64,000 nt of DNA, taken from the NCBI GenBank assembly GCA_030432635.1, contig JAUIMB010000002.1, positions 248,001 through 312,000 of the forward strand, in the 5' to 3' direction. Under the pieces are notes generated by a model. The model ran no database searches, was not told the DNA's origin, and saw only the letters and a list, made by a program, of their open reading frames with translations. Origin of the DNA: Bacteroidia bacterium. Its GTDB lineage: Bacteria; Bacteroidota; Bacteroidia; Flavobacteriales; Flavobacteriaceae. Made by a program: the position numbers and the translations under genes. Positions 20,615-29,330 of the stretch are shown here, one piece after another; within the stretch, counting starts at the first letter, position 1; the number at the start of each line of letters is the position of its first letter.

Positions 20615-21073
20615 TTATGACCTTGGTTTTTCAATACCTCGGTCGTACATAACAATACTTCCTGCTACGGAAACATTTAGACTTAATTCAGATTTAAATT
20701 TAACCAAAAAATGGCTTTTCTCGATGGCTTGTTTGGATAACCCATGGTCTTCAGCACCTAGCAAATATACACAACGCCTTGGGTGATGAAAGGTCTCTAA
20801 ATTTTCGGCTTTATCAGTTAATTCTACACCGACTAACCGAGCACCTTTTGGCAAATTATTAAAGAAGTCTTCAAAGGTGTTATAATGAAAATAGGGAATA
20901 GACTTCACGGCATTATGCGTATCACAAGCTTGTTTGGCGTAACGATTTCCTATGGTAAAAATAAAACTAGCTCCGAGATTTTGGGCAGATCGCCAAAGTA
21001 CACCTAAATTTTCAGGTGTTTTCCCATTTTGAATTCCGATGCCGAAGAATTCATTTTTGAAATTATCGTTCAT
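20615..21073 (-). CDS. TrmH/SpoU-family RNA 2'-O-methyltransferase
   Basis: The 152-residue protein is a single SPOUT domain. The three family motifs are visible: NLGVLWRSAQNLGASFIF (motif 1), VYLLGAEDHGLSKQAIE (motif 2) and LSLNVSVAGSIVMYDR (motif 3). It therefore should bind S-adenosylmethionine in the deep knot and methylate a tRNA or rRNA ribose. No N-terminal extension is present, as in TrmL-like or short TrmH forms. The substrate cannot be assigned. Confidence 0.9.
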   Translation of the reverse strand: MNDNFKNEFFGIGIQNGKTPENLGVLWRSAQNLGASFIFTIGNRYAKQACDTHNAVKSIPYFHYNTFEDFFNNLPKGARLVGVELTDKAENLETFHHPRRCVYLLGAEDHGLSKQAIEKSHFLVKFKSELSLNVSVAGSIVMYDRGIEKPRS

Positions 21074-21147
21074 GAAACAAAAATAGAAAACCGAATGTTA
21101 TACTAATTCTGTTAAGCCTAAATTTTCTTGCTACAACCTAATCTTGT

Positions 21148-23022
21148 CTACCAAGTTGACAATGCTGCTCTCACCCATACATTGGTAGCAGTACAAATGT
21201 AGATATGGGTTGCTGTGATTCTTATTTCGCCTACAACTCCAGTATCAGTTGCACTTGCAGGAGGTGTATTTAAGGCAGATACTTTATATTGAGTCGCTTC
21301 CGTTGTACCTTCTACCTCTAAAGCATGTGTTGTTGCCACTTTACCAATACCTACTATATTAGTCGCAAAATCTCCATGCACCAATGGTGTGGCGCTATTG
21401 GAATTTTGAATAAGAAGCGTATTAGAACTTCCGTCAAAACTACTGTCTAATCCTGCATTAAACCCAATGAACACATTATTGGATCCAGTTAAATTTTGTC
21501 CTGCTTCATGACCTAACAAGACATTTGAATCACCAGACAGTGATTCACCTGCGTAAGACCCTAGAACGGTATTGTATTCACCTGCAGTTGTATTCATCAT
21601 GGTCGATGCTCCAATTGCAGTATTATCCCTTCCATCAACATGATTTCGCAACGCCTCGTTTCCTATAGCAGTGTTGTTTCTTCCGGTTGTATTTTCATTC
21701 AAGGCTCTATTTCCTAATGCTGAGTTTCTAAAGCCTGTCACATTCTGATTCAAGGCAAAATAGCCTACAGCAGAATTATAATTTGCAGTATTATTGGCCA
21801 AAGTACTATTTCCCAAGGCTGAATTATAAGCACCTGTACTATTGACTGCCAATGCTGTGTATCCCATTGCTGTATTACCTATACCTCCTGTATTACCAGA
21901 AAGTGCTTGGTAGCCGAAAGCTGTACTTTCATTGGCTATATTGTTCTGTAGTGATTGATAACCAACGGCAGTATTATTTTCTCCCGTAATATTAGAATTT
22001 AAGGCGCTAAACCCTATTGCAATATTACGGCTTCCTCCTGTATTGGTATTCATAGATTGATTGCCTATCGCTACATTTTGATTACCATTATCATTATTTC
22101 CCAATGTAGCCGCTCCAATGGCTATGTTTCCATCTCCAGAAGTATTATCATACAAAGCTCGATAACCAAATGCAGAATTTCCTGAACCTGTGGTATTTGA
22201 AAACATGGCTTGGTAGCCAAATGCAGAATTAAAATCATCACGATTACTTATCAACACACTTTGTCCAAATGCAGAATTAAAATCACCTGTCACATTGGCT
22301 GCTAAAGCTGAATAGCCAACAGCTGTATTACCTGATCCGCTAGTATTGCTCAACATGGCTTGCCAACCTATTGCTATAGTATTATTAGCTACATTGTTTT
22401 GAAGTGCTTGATGGCCAATCGCTATATTTGAATTTCCTAGACTATTCAAAAGTGTTTCAGTTCCTATAGCGACATTTTCATTCCCAACACTATTTACGCT
22501 TAAAGCTGCGTTCCCTAAGGCAACATTAGAGGCACCAGTAGTGTTTAATGTTAAGGTATTGAAGCCAACACCAACATTCCTACGGTTATCACTATCGTCA
22601 TTTGCACCAGCATTTAATCCTAAAAACACTGAAGAACCATCGTCCGTACCATCATTATCTGATTTTGCATCTAACAGATCATTGAGTTTTTCCACACTAG
22701 AAAATCGAACCCAACTGGTTGTATTTTGATCCCAGTAATAAAAACCCCTAGTATTGGTACCGCTAGTCGTAGTCAAATATATAAGCATCGAATGCTGTGC
22801 TGCAGTCGGGTCGACTGTAGGAAATGCATCAACCCTCGGAATAAGTATCCCATCAGTATTTGATGGAGTTGCTTGGTTGGATGCTATTATATCCAAAGTT
22901 GCTTGTGGATTCGTATTTCCCACACCCACTTGGGCATAAGAAAAAGAAATCGTTAGAAGCAATACCAAAAGTATACTATTACTAAGGACTACTGTTCTAT
23001 TTATATTTACTTTAATTCTCAT
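21148..23022 (-). CDS. Repeat adhesin-like protein with YadA/Hia head repeats
   Basis: The 624-residue protein has a signal peptide (about residues 1-30, ending SYAQ) and an N-terminal segment VGVGNTNPQATLDI. After it come about 23 tandem copies of a 15-17-residue unit with the core N-x-A-[IVLF]-G-x-x-[AS]-L, which is the left-handed beta-roll unit of trimeric autotransporter heads. The C-terminus (EVEGTTEATQYKVSA...) is unrelated to the YadA membrane anchor, and no type IX sorting domain is evident. The location may thus be surface-exposed or secreted by an unknown route. It is monocistronic, with a 322-bp upstream spacer. Confidence 0.8.
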   Translation of the reverse strand: MRIKVNINRTVVLSNSILLVLLLTISFSYAQVGVGNTNPQATLDIIASNQATPSNTDGILIPRVDAFPTVDPTAAQHSMLIYLTTTSGTNTRGFYYWDQNTTSWVRFSSVEKLNDLLDAKSDNDGTDDGSSVFLGLNAGANDDSDNRRNVGVGFNTLTLNTTGASNVALGNAALSVNSVGNENVAIGTETLLNSLGNSNIAIGHQALQNNVANNTIAIGWQAMLSNTSGSGNTAVGYSALAANVTGDFNSAFGQSVLISNRDDFNSAFGYQAMFSNTTGSGNSAFGYRALYDNTSGDGNIAIGAATLGNNDNGNQNVAIGNQSMNTNTGGSRNIAIGFSALNSNITGENNTAVGYQSLQNNIANESTAFGYQALSGNTGGIGNTAMGYTALAVNSTGAYNSALGNSTLANNTANYNSAVGYFALNQNVTGFRNSALGNRALNENTTGRNNTAIGNEALRNHVDGRDNTAIGASTMMNTTAGEYNTVLGSYAGESLSGDSNVLLGHEAGQNLTGSNNVFIGFNAGLDSSFDGSSNTLLIQNSNSATPLVHGDFATNIVGIGKVATTHALEVEGTTEATQYKVSALNTPPASATDTGVVGEIRITATHIYICTATNVWVRAALSTW

Positions 23023-23340
23023 ATCAATTTGGTCTTTTTCTTTTTCCCCAAAGATAACTAACTCTTTATTAATGAGCTGAGTATATTTTTGTTTTCAAGA
23101 ACTCACAAATCACTGTTACCGTAAATAGATTGTTCAGATTGTTGAATTTGCTAAAGTTAGTGATTTACAAAAGAATCTTCGTTTTATTAGATGAATTAAG
23201 CATTAATACCGTTAAAGATTAGATTCTTGTCAAAATAATTGATGTTTGACAAGGAAGTAATGATTAAATTAGTAGCATCTGTGAAAGCACTAGATATCAA
23301 ATAACTTAAGAAAACTCAAATCATGAAACGCATATTAATC

Positions 23341-23372
23341 CCAATTGATTTTAATTCCAATTGATTTTAATT
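23341..23372 (+). repeat. 16-bp tandem duplication at the 5' end of a stress-protein gene
   Basis: Two exact copies of CCAATTGATTTTAATT (23341-23356 and 23357-23372) stand side by side. Removing one copy restores an uninterrupted frame from the ATG at 23323. Confidence 0.95.
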
Positions 23373-23782
23373 CCAACGAACAAAAACTCATAGATCAAGG
23401 TTCTGAAATTGCCGAAAAATTTGATTCCAAGGTATGGCTAATCCACATAGCTGCACCTGAACCAGATTTTGTTCCTTATGTAAGTGGTTCTGGACCCAAT
23501 AATGAAAGAGAGCGACGTGCCGATGAACTTAAAGAAGAACGACGGTTAATCCAGGAGTATGCAGAAACCCTAAAGCAAAAGAATATTGATGCAACCGGTT
23601 TACTCATTCAAGGTCGAACTATTGAAACGATAATGTCAGAAGTTGAAAAATTAGATATTGACCTCATTATAACCGGAAACAATAACCATGGCTTGTTTTA
23701 TAAAATATTTATGGAGAGTGTTTCTGAAGAAATTGTCAAGGAATCAAAAATTCCAGTGTTACTCATTCCATTGGAAAATTGA
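23345..23782 (+). CDS. Universal stress protein (UspA) with disrupted native start
   Basis: The 145-residue frame matches a single UspA domain: ILIPIDFNSNEQKLIDQGSEIAEKF at the start and a nucleotide-binding-type motif GNNNHGLFYKIFMESVSEEI with SKIPVLLIPL at the end. The natural start should be the ATG at 23323 (MKRILIPIDFN), but a 16-bp tandem duplication shifts that frame into an early stop. The frame as given begins at a TTG created inside the duplication, which re-encodes ILIPIDFNSN, so the gene may still work from the weak start. USP proteins bind ATP and help survival under stress. The gene next to it encodes an HMA protein. Confidence 0.7.
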   Translation: MILIPIDFNSNEQKLIDQGSEIAEKFDSKVWLIHIAAPEPDFVPYVSGSGPNNERERRADELKEERRLIQEYAETLKQKNIDATGLLIQGRTIETIMSEVEKLDIDLIITGNNNHGLFYKIFMESVSEEIVKESKIPVLLIPLEN

Positions 23783-23908
23783 CTCGTACACTTTTGATGT
23801 TTAGATCCTTAAGGATTTTCTAAAACAAGTCTTTATGTGACTTACCTGATAAAAATCATTTTTTTCATAAGCAATTGGTGATAAGTTTACGTCGGAAAAC
23901 CTATCATT

Positions 23909-24151
23909 ATGCGAACAACCGTGATTATTCACAACTTAAAATGTGATCATTGTAAAAGCAAAATATTGGCTGCTATCGAAGGTTTGAAGCATATCTCCAA
24001 TGTTAAAGCGAATATTTTGACAGGAAGTTTAAGCTTCGATTATGCAAGTCACAATGCCATGGAAGGTTTGCGCATTCATCTCAATGACATTGGCCATCCC
24101 ATTATCGAAGACCCTAGAGTAATTTACTCTGATTTAAACTTAAATCAATAG
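23909..24151 (+). CDS. Heavy-metal-associated (HMA) domain protein
   Basis: The 80-residue protein starts MRTTVIIHNLKCDHCKSKIL and is a lone HMA ferredoxin-like fold with a CDHC (CxxC) metal-binding pair near residues 12-15. Such proteins are copper chaperones or free-standing P-type ATPase metal-binding domains. No transporter is adjacent, so the partner is not evident. It is the last chromosomal gene before the integrated element. Confidence 0.8.
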   Translation: MRTTVIIHNLKCDHCKSKILAAIEGLKHISNVKANILTGSLSFDYASHNAMEGLRIHLNDIGHPIIEDPRVIYSDLNLNQ

Positions 24152-24201
24152 CATCATTGAGTTCTAAGTCAAAACGCAGTGACTTTATGAACGAATCTTA
24201 C

Positions 24202-24234
24202 AAAAAAAAAGCCAAACACTTTCGTATTTGGCTT
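24202..24234 (-). terminator. Older terminator next to a partial tRNA 3' end (distal scar)
   Basis: On the minus strand an 8-bp stem (AAGCCAAA / TTTGGCTT, 10-nt loop) is followed by nine T residues. It lies 3 bp from a 15-bp copy of the tRNA-fMet 3' end, in the same arrangement as the two other tRNA-end/terminator pairs. Confidence 0.75.
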
Positions 24235-24237
24235 GTT

Positions 24238-24252
24238 GTAGCGGGAACTGGA
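24238..24252 (-). repeat. 15-bp remnant of the tRNA-fMet 3' end (older att scar)
   Basis: The 15-bp sequence GTAGCGGGAACTGGA is identical to the first 15 bp of the element's 43-bp attachment repeat and is placed 132 bp outside it. It most likely marks an older integration/excision event at the same tRNA. Confidence 0.6.
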
Positions 24253-24332
24253 TTAACGCGCTACGCTTGTTGGACCTCCAAGGAAAGCTTGTACATAGAA
24301 GCTCCACCAGTCAAGCCTTGTGATTTTATTGC

Positions 24333-24365
24333 AAAATAAAAGCTCCTTGAATTATCAAGGAGCTT
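24333..24365 (-). terminator. Former tRNA-fMet terminator, left at the attL side
   Basis: On the minus strand an 11-bp stem (AAGCTCCTTGA / TCAAGGAGCTT, loop of four) is followed by a T-rich tract. Before this element integrated it would have lain directly downstream of the tRNA gene. Confidence 0.8.
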
Positions 24366-24369
24366 CTTT

Positions 24370-24412
24370 GTAGCGGGAACTGGACTCGAACCAGTGACCT
24401 TCGGGTTATGAG
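24370..24412 (-). repeat. Left attachment repeat, duplicated 3' part of tRNA-fMet
   Basis: These 43 bp are identical to 59326-59368. They contain the tRNA 3' half from the anticodon stem to the discriminator base plus one flanking base. The match stops at the base after ...GTTATGAG. The copy here is not a complete tRNA gene. Confidence 0.93.
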
Positions 24413-24527
24413 TTCTATGACGTATGGTCTTAAATGAATTCAGATGAATTTAAAACTACTGCATTTCAGTATTTTACAAAATTATCCAATTTCTTAAATT
24501 CAAAATTTAACATGTAAAAACATCATT

Positions 24528-24552
24528 TGTTGTACATATGTTGTACATAAAA
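24528..24552 (+). repeat. Left subterminal 25-bp repeat
   Basis: The repeat consists of two near-adjacent copies of TGTTGTACAT and is identical over 25 bp to 59259-59283 at the other end. It lies 35 bp upstream of the integrase start codon. It is a candidate arm-type binding site for the integrase or an operator for the integrase promoter. Confidence 0.85.
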
Positions 24553-24586
24553 TTCGTATCTTTATATTAGTAAAATCATAGCAAAT

Positions 24587-25795
24587 ATGGCGACTGTAAA
24601 GATAGTACTCAGAAAGAGTTATAAGAAAAAAGAGGGGACTTTTCCAATAGCCCTTCGCATTACTCAAAATCGTAAATCAAGATTTATCTTTACAGGTGAA
24701 TATATCAAAGAAAGTGATTGGAATTCCAAAGAGGGATTGGCTAAAAAATCTCATCCTAATTCTAAGCGATTAAACAACTATCTTTTGAAGAAGCTAAGTG
24801 AAGCGCATAACGTAGCTCTTGATGTCCAAACAAATCAAAATTCCACTTCCTCAAACAGCATTAAGAAAAAGATAGTCGGCAAAGACAAAATGGATTTTTT
24901 TGAGGTTTCAAAAATTCACTTATCAGCCATAAGAAAAAGAAATAAGATTGGGCAACTGAAAACCGAAGAAGGAAGACTAGGTATTTTTCAAGATTTTCTG
25001 GGAACTAGCCATCTACCCTTTTCCGAACTGGATGTTACCCTATTAAAAAAGTTTCAAAATCATCTTTTATACGAGAGAAATGTTTCAGCCAGAACTGCTA
25101 TTAACTACCTTATATTGATTAGGACTATTTACAACCTAGCGATTAAGGAATTTGATATTGACTCTAAATCCTATCCTTTCGGTAAGGATAAAGTACAAAT
25201 TAAGCTTCCTGAGAGTGAAAAAATAGGATTGAACAAAGAAGAAGTTAAACTTTTAGAGGAAGCCCAAAACCTTACTCTTCCCCAACAAGTTGCTGTTCAT
25301 ATTTGGCTTTTGAGTTTTTACTTTGCTGGTATTCGTGTCGGGGATGTTATAAAACTTAGAAAATCTGACTTTAGGGATGGTCGACTTCATTATCGAATGG
25401 ATAAAAATAAAAAGCTTGTTTCTTTATCAATACCAGAAAAAGCAAAAGCTATTTTAGAGATCTATACAAGCACAAAAGAAAAGAGTGATTTAATTTTCCC
25501 ATTTTTACAGGAATCCGATATTAAAAATCCAAAGAAATTAGCGACGAGAAAAAATACAATCACAAGAAGTATCAATAGACGGTTAGAGAGGGTTGCAAAC
25601 AAATTAGGCATTGACAAAAAGTTATCAATGCATATTGCAAGACACACTTTTGGCAATCTATCTGGCGATAAAATCCCAATTCAAATGTTACAGAAATTAT
25701 ATCGCCACTCCTCTATTACAACTACAGTGAACTATCAGCAAAATTTTATGCACAAAGAAGCGGATGAAGCTTTAGATTCAGTTGTAAACTTCTAA
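24587..25795 (+). CDS. Tyrosine recombinase (integrase of the outer element)
   Basis: The 402-residue protein has an N-terminal arm-binding domain of the Bacteroidota integrase type (MATVKIVLRKSYKKKEGTFPI), a SAM-like core-binding domain (about 95-200), and a C-terminal catalytic domain. The catalytic residues are visible: Arg in FAGIRVGDVIKL near 249, HIARHTFG (HxxR) near 347, the His of LYRHSSITTT near 370, and the Tyr of VNYQQNF near 380. It should catalyse integration and excision at the tRNA-fMet site. It sits at the left end, pointing inward, as is usual for integrative elements. Confidence 0.95.
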   Translation: MATVKIVLRKSYKKKEGTFPIALRITQNRKSRFIFTGEYIKESDWNSKEGLAKKSHPNSKRLNNYLLKKLSEAHNVALDVQTNQNSTSSNSIKKKIVGKDKMDFFEVSKIHLSAIRKRNKIGQLKTEEGRLGIFQDFLGTSHLPFSELDVTLLKKFQNHLLYERNVSARTAINYLILIRTIYNLAIKEFDIDSKSYPFGKDKVQIKLPESEKIGLNKEEVKLLEEAQNLTLPQQVAVHIWLLSFYFAGIRVGDVIKLRKSDFRDGRLHYRMDKNKKLVSLSIPEKAKAILEIYTSTKEKSDLIFPFLQESDIKNPKKLATRKNTITRSINRRLERVANKLGIDKKLSMHIARHTFGNLSGDKIPIQMLQKLYRHSSITTTVNYQQNFMHKEADEALDSVVNF

Positions 25796-25798
25796 GAC

Positions 25799-27103
25799 TT
25801 AACGTTGAAATATATCTCTAAGTTGATAAAAGAAACGCTCTATCAATCTCAAGTCCTCTGTTATTATTTCAGCAGTACCACTCATTTCTTGTTTAAAGTC
25901 AATTTTCTTATTATATGAAGTGATTAAAGTTTTTGGTAAAGTTACATCGACATAATAAAGACCATCTTGGTCAGGAATAGCTGATATATTCATGACCGTA
26001 CCCTTTAAAACACCAAATTCAGCATCGGGATAATTGTCTACTTTTATATTGACATTTTGTCCAATTTTAATCTTACCTGAATTTTGCGATGGTGTTTTCA
26101 GTTTTGCAATAAAAGATGAATTTTCACTAGGTATAATAGTAAAGACTAAGTCTCCATTATTAACAGTTTGATTTGTATTGTAATAGTTTAAGAATGATAC
26201 TCGACCGTTGATAGCTGACTTTAAAACATAAGTGTTTTCCCAATCCTTGATAGCTTTCTTTAATTGTGAAAAAGATTGGATGACGTTTTTCAACATCAAT
26301 AATTCTTCTCTAGTTTGATTTATCTCTGTGCCCTTTTTTGTTTTATTAGCATTACTGATAGATTCCTTTAACTGTGAAATCGAGGTTTCAAAATTTTTGT
26401 AGTTTCGCTCTGCCTGAGCATATTCCAATTGCTTACTCTCAAAATCTTGTGCCGAAATTACGCCTTTATCGTATAATTGTTGGTTACGTTGTAGTTCTTT
26501 TCTTTTGATATCCAACTCTGTCCTGTTCAGTTCTCTTTGAGATTTTAAACTGTTGAGTCTCGTGTTAAGTTCTATAATAGAATATCTATTTGCCAAAGTC
26601 TCATTAGCAAATGGCTTTAATTCTTTGTTAAGGATATATTGAACGTAACTATTCTCAAATAACGCAAATTGTGTTTCAATATCACCTAAGAAAAGTATAG
26701 GAAGACTGTCAACTGGAAAGCAGAAATTATTTTTATCAAATGTTAATGTGTCGGTAATACTCTTTAGCAAATAGACATCTTCATAATTTGCGGAGTTCTC
26801 AATCACTGCTAAAGGTTGACTACTGTTTACTTGCTCATTATCCGTAACCAATATCACATCCAATTTACCACTAGTTTTCGCATATTCCTTTTGGGGTGGA
26901 ATACTTGTCGTTATTATTGCTTCGGATGGAATAATATCAGGATATTTCACGAACCAGGAAATAAATAACAGCAAAAGAATAAGTCCCAAAAACAACACAT
27001 TTCCCCATCGTACCATCCAATGGGGTACTCTTGTGAGTATTTCTTGAACTTCTTCACTTCTGAGTTCTATCTTATCTAATGTGTCTGATTTACTATTTTC
27101 CAA
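25799..27103 (-). CDS. HlyD/MFP-family secretion adaptor
   Basis: The 434-residue protein has a single N-terminal transmembrane segment (about residues 32-51, VLFLGLILLLLFISWFV), a periplasmic lipoyl-like/beta-barrel part, and a long alpha-helical hairpin (about 170-290, rich in Lys/Glu/Gln). A conserved SFLNYYNTNQTVNNGDLVFTIIPSE stretch is typical of bacteriocin-export HlyD proteins. It overlaps the C39 ABC transporter by 11 bp and would bridge it to an outer membrane channel. No TolC homologue is present in the element, so a host one would be used. Confidence 0.9.
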   Translation of the reverse strand: MENSKSDTLDKIELRSEEVQEILTRVPHWMVRWGNVLFLGLILLLLFISWFVKYPDIIPSEAIITTSIPPQKEYAKTSGKLDVILVTDNEQVNSSQPLAVIENSANYEDVYLLKSITDTLTFDKNNFCFPVDSLPILFLGDIETQFALFENSYVQYILNKELKPFANETLANRYSIIELNTRLNSLKSQRELNRTELDIKRKELQRNQQLYDKGVISAQDFESKQLEYAQAERNYKNFETSISQLKESISNANKTKKGTEINQTREELLMLKNVIQSFSQLKKAIKDWENTYVLKSAINGRVSFLNYYNTNQTVNNGDLVFTIIPSENSSFIAKLKTPSQNSGKIKIGQNVNIKVDNYPDAEFGVLKGTVMNISAIPDQDGLYYVDVTLPKTLITSYNKKIDFKQEMSGTAEIITEDLRLIERFFYQLRDIFQR

Positions 27104-29285
27104 GCTCTAATTGATTTTTTACCAAATTATAATAATGGCTTTTGTTTTCAATAAGTTTTTTGTGAGGTCCAACTTCAACAATCTTTCCTTTATCCAAGAC
27201 AACAATTTGGTCAGCATTCTTTACTGTACTTAAACGATGAGCTATGACTACCACGGTTTTGTTTTCAAAAAAAGTATTGAGCTTTTCCATTATCACTTTT
27301 TCGTTGTTGGCATCCAAGGCACTGGTAGCTTCATCAAAAAATAGGAAATTAGGATTTTTATAAACAGCCCTTGCAATGAGAAGGCGCTGTTTTTGTCCTG
27401 TACTCAAGCCCACACCTTCCATTCCAATTTTGGTGTTGTAAGATAAAGGTAAGCTCTCTATATATTCCTTGATATTTGCAACATCTACAGCGTGTGATAA
27501 TTTCTTCTTCTCCACATAATCTTCTCCCACTGCAATGTTATTAGCAATTGTGTCGTTAAAAATATAGCCTTCCTGCATCACGACACCGCATTGCTCTCGC
27601 CAAGCTTTTTGTGATATATTTTTGAGATCGTGGTTTCCAAGCTTGATGATTCCTTTGATTGGATCGTAGAACTTTAATAGTAGTTTCATCAGTGTGGTTT
27701 TCCCACTACCACTTACACCAACAATTGCCGTAACCTTATTAGATGGAATGGTCAAGTTTAAATCTTCTAAAACCAACTGGTCAGAGCCAATATATCTAAA
27801 CGATAAATTTTCCAGTTTGAAATCATCATTGAGATTAATGTCTTTTATTTTTTCAGACGAAGAAGCCTCTTCGTCTTCTTTATTGTGTATTTCTGATAGG
27901 CGGTTGAGAGAAATCTTCGCATCCTGAACTTCACGAATAAAATTGATGAGCTGAGCAATTGGCGAATTAAGCTGACCCACAATGTAACTAATAGCGAGCA
28001 TCATACCCAATGTGATTTCCCCATCAATGACCAATTTCGCAGATAAGATTGTTATGAGAATATTTTTAAGTTCATTTATAAAAGAAGAACCTACACTTTG
28101 GTATTGCTCTAATGCTAATCCTTCAATCGAAACCTTAAACAATCGTGCTTGTAAAAACTCCCATCCCCATCTTTTTTGCTTTTCGGCATTATGCAGTTTT
28201 ATCTCTTGCATGCCATTGATAAGTTCAATGACTTTACTTTGCTCCTGGCTCACTTCTGAAAAACGCTTGTAATCCAAATTCTTACGTTTTTTTAGAAAAA
28301 TGGCAATCCAAACAAAATAAAGAATGCTTCCAATAATGAATATCCCAAAGATGGACAGATTGTAATAGGCGAGTACAAAACTAAAAACAATTAGGTTGAC
28401 CATTGAGAACAAGACGCTCAATGAAGATGTTGTTAATATGCGTTCAATTCTCTTATGATCATTAATTCGCTGTAAAACATCTCCTGTCATCCTAGTATCA
28501 AAAAAGGCAATAGGAAGGTTCATTAGCTTTATGAAAAAATCAGAGACTAATGAGATATTGATACGTGTACTAAGGTGTAATAATATCCAACTTCTAATGA
28601 CTTCTATTGCGGTACGTCCTATAAATAAAGCCAATTGTGCAAAAAGAATAAGATATATAAAATGTATATCTTGGCTTTTAATACCAACATCGACAACACT
28701 CTGAGTCAAAAAAGGAAATATGAGTTGCAATAAACTTGCCGCAATCAAGCCTATTACTAATTGCCAAAGGAATCTTTTATATTTTAAGACATATTTTGAC
28801 AGAAGTTTAAAACCAAAAGGTTTTTCTTCTGATTCAAAATCTAGTAGATAGAATTTTGGTGTTGGTTCTAATAATAATGCAATACCTTCTTCCGTTTTTG
28901 ATGTGGCATTAGGACCTATCCAATGTTTTAAGAATTCTTCTTTGTTGTATTTTAATAAACCGTGTGCAGGATCAGATACATAAAAACTATCATTCTTGAT
29001 TTTGTAGAGTACTGAATAATGATTTTTGTTCCAATGAACAATACAAGGCAAAGGAGCCTTAGGCAATGCATTTAAATTTAGCTTCACCCCTAGACTTTTA
29101 AAGCCCAATTCTTCAGATGCATCACTAAGATTAAGCAAGTTACTACCTACTCTTGTGGTTTCACTCAATTGCCTTAAATATCCTATTGATATATTCTTTT
29201 TGTAATGTTTAGCGATAATTTTTAGGCAAGTAGGACCACAGTCTTTAAAGTCAACTTGTTTATAAAAAGGGAAATTTATTGCCAT
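27093..29285 (-). CDS. Peptidase-containing ABC transporter (C39, peptide exporter)
   Basis: The 730-residue protein has a C39 peptidase domain (about 1-125) with the active-site Cys in DFKDCGPTC, His in HWNKNHYSVLY, and Asp in VSDPAHG. A six-helix ABC exporter membrane domain follows (about 160-450), then a nucleotide-binding domain (about 480-725) with Walker A GVSGSGKTT, signature LSTGQKQRLLIARA and Walker B FLFFDEATSALD. Such exporters cleave a leader at a double-Gly-type site while pumping the peptide out. The precursor encoded at 30242-30442 is the obvious substrate. Confidence 0.95.
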   Translation of the reverse strand: MAINFPFYKQVDFKDCGPTCLKIIAKHYKKNISIGYLRQLSETTRVGSNLLNLSDASEELGFKSLGVKLNLNALPKAPLPCIVHWNKNHYSVLYKIKNDSFYVSDPAHGLLKYNKEEFLKHWIGPNATSKTEEGIALLLEPTPKFYLLDFESEEKPFGFKLLSKYVLKYKRFLWQLVIGLIAASLLQLIFPFLTQSVVDVGIKSQDIHFIYLILFAQLALFIGRTAIEVIRSWILLHLSTRINISLVSDFFIKLMNLPIAFFDTRMTGDVLQRINDHKRIERILTTSSLSVLFSMVNLIVFSFVLAYYNLSIFGIFIIGSILYFVWIAIFLKKRKNLDYKRFSEVSQEQSKVIELINGMQEIKLHNAEKQKRWGWEFLQARLFKVSIEGLALEQYQSVGSSFINELKNILITILSAKLVIDGEITLGMMLAISYIVGQLNSPIAQLINFIREVQDAKISLNRLSEIHNKEDEEASSSEKIKDINLNDDFKLENLSFRYIGSDQLVLEDLNLTIPSNKVTAIVGVSGSGKTTLMKLLLKFYDPIKGIIKLGNHDLKNISQKAWREQCGVVMQEGYIFNDTIANNIAVGEDYVEKKKLSHAVDVANIKEYIESLPLSYNTKIGMEGVGLSTGQKQRLLIARAVYKNPNFLFFDEATSALDANNEKVIMEKLNTFFENKTVVVIAHRLSTVKNADQIVVLDKGKIVEVGPHKKLIENKSHYYNLVKNQLELGK

Positions 29286-29330
29286 TAATTCGATAACCTC
29301 GGGGATATTATCAACCCCAAGAAATTAATT

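Noticed and set aside
21148-23022. CRISPR or other DNA repeat array
   Set aside because: The periodicity comes from protein-level beta-roll repeats with variable codons; no identical direct repeats with spacers occur.
24157-24339. 60-codon ORF across the older att scar
   Set aside because: It runs through a terminator stem and a tRNA 3' fragment, both non-coding, so it is an accidental frame.
24370-24412. Second tRNA-fMet gene at the left boundary
   Set aside because: Only the 3' part of the tRNA is present; the 5' half is missing, so it is an attachment-site copy.
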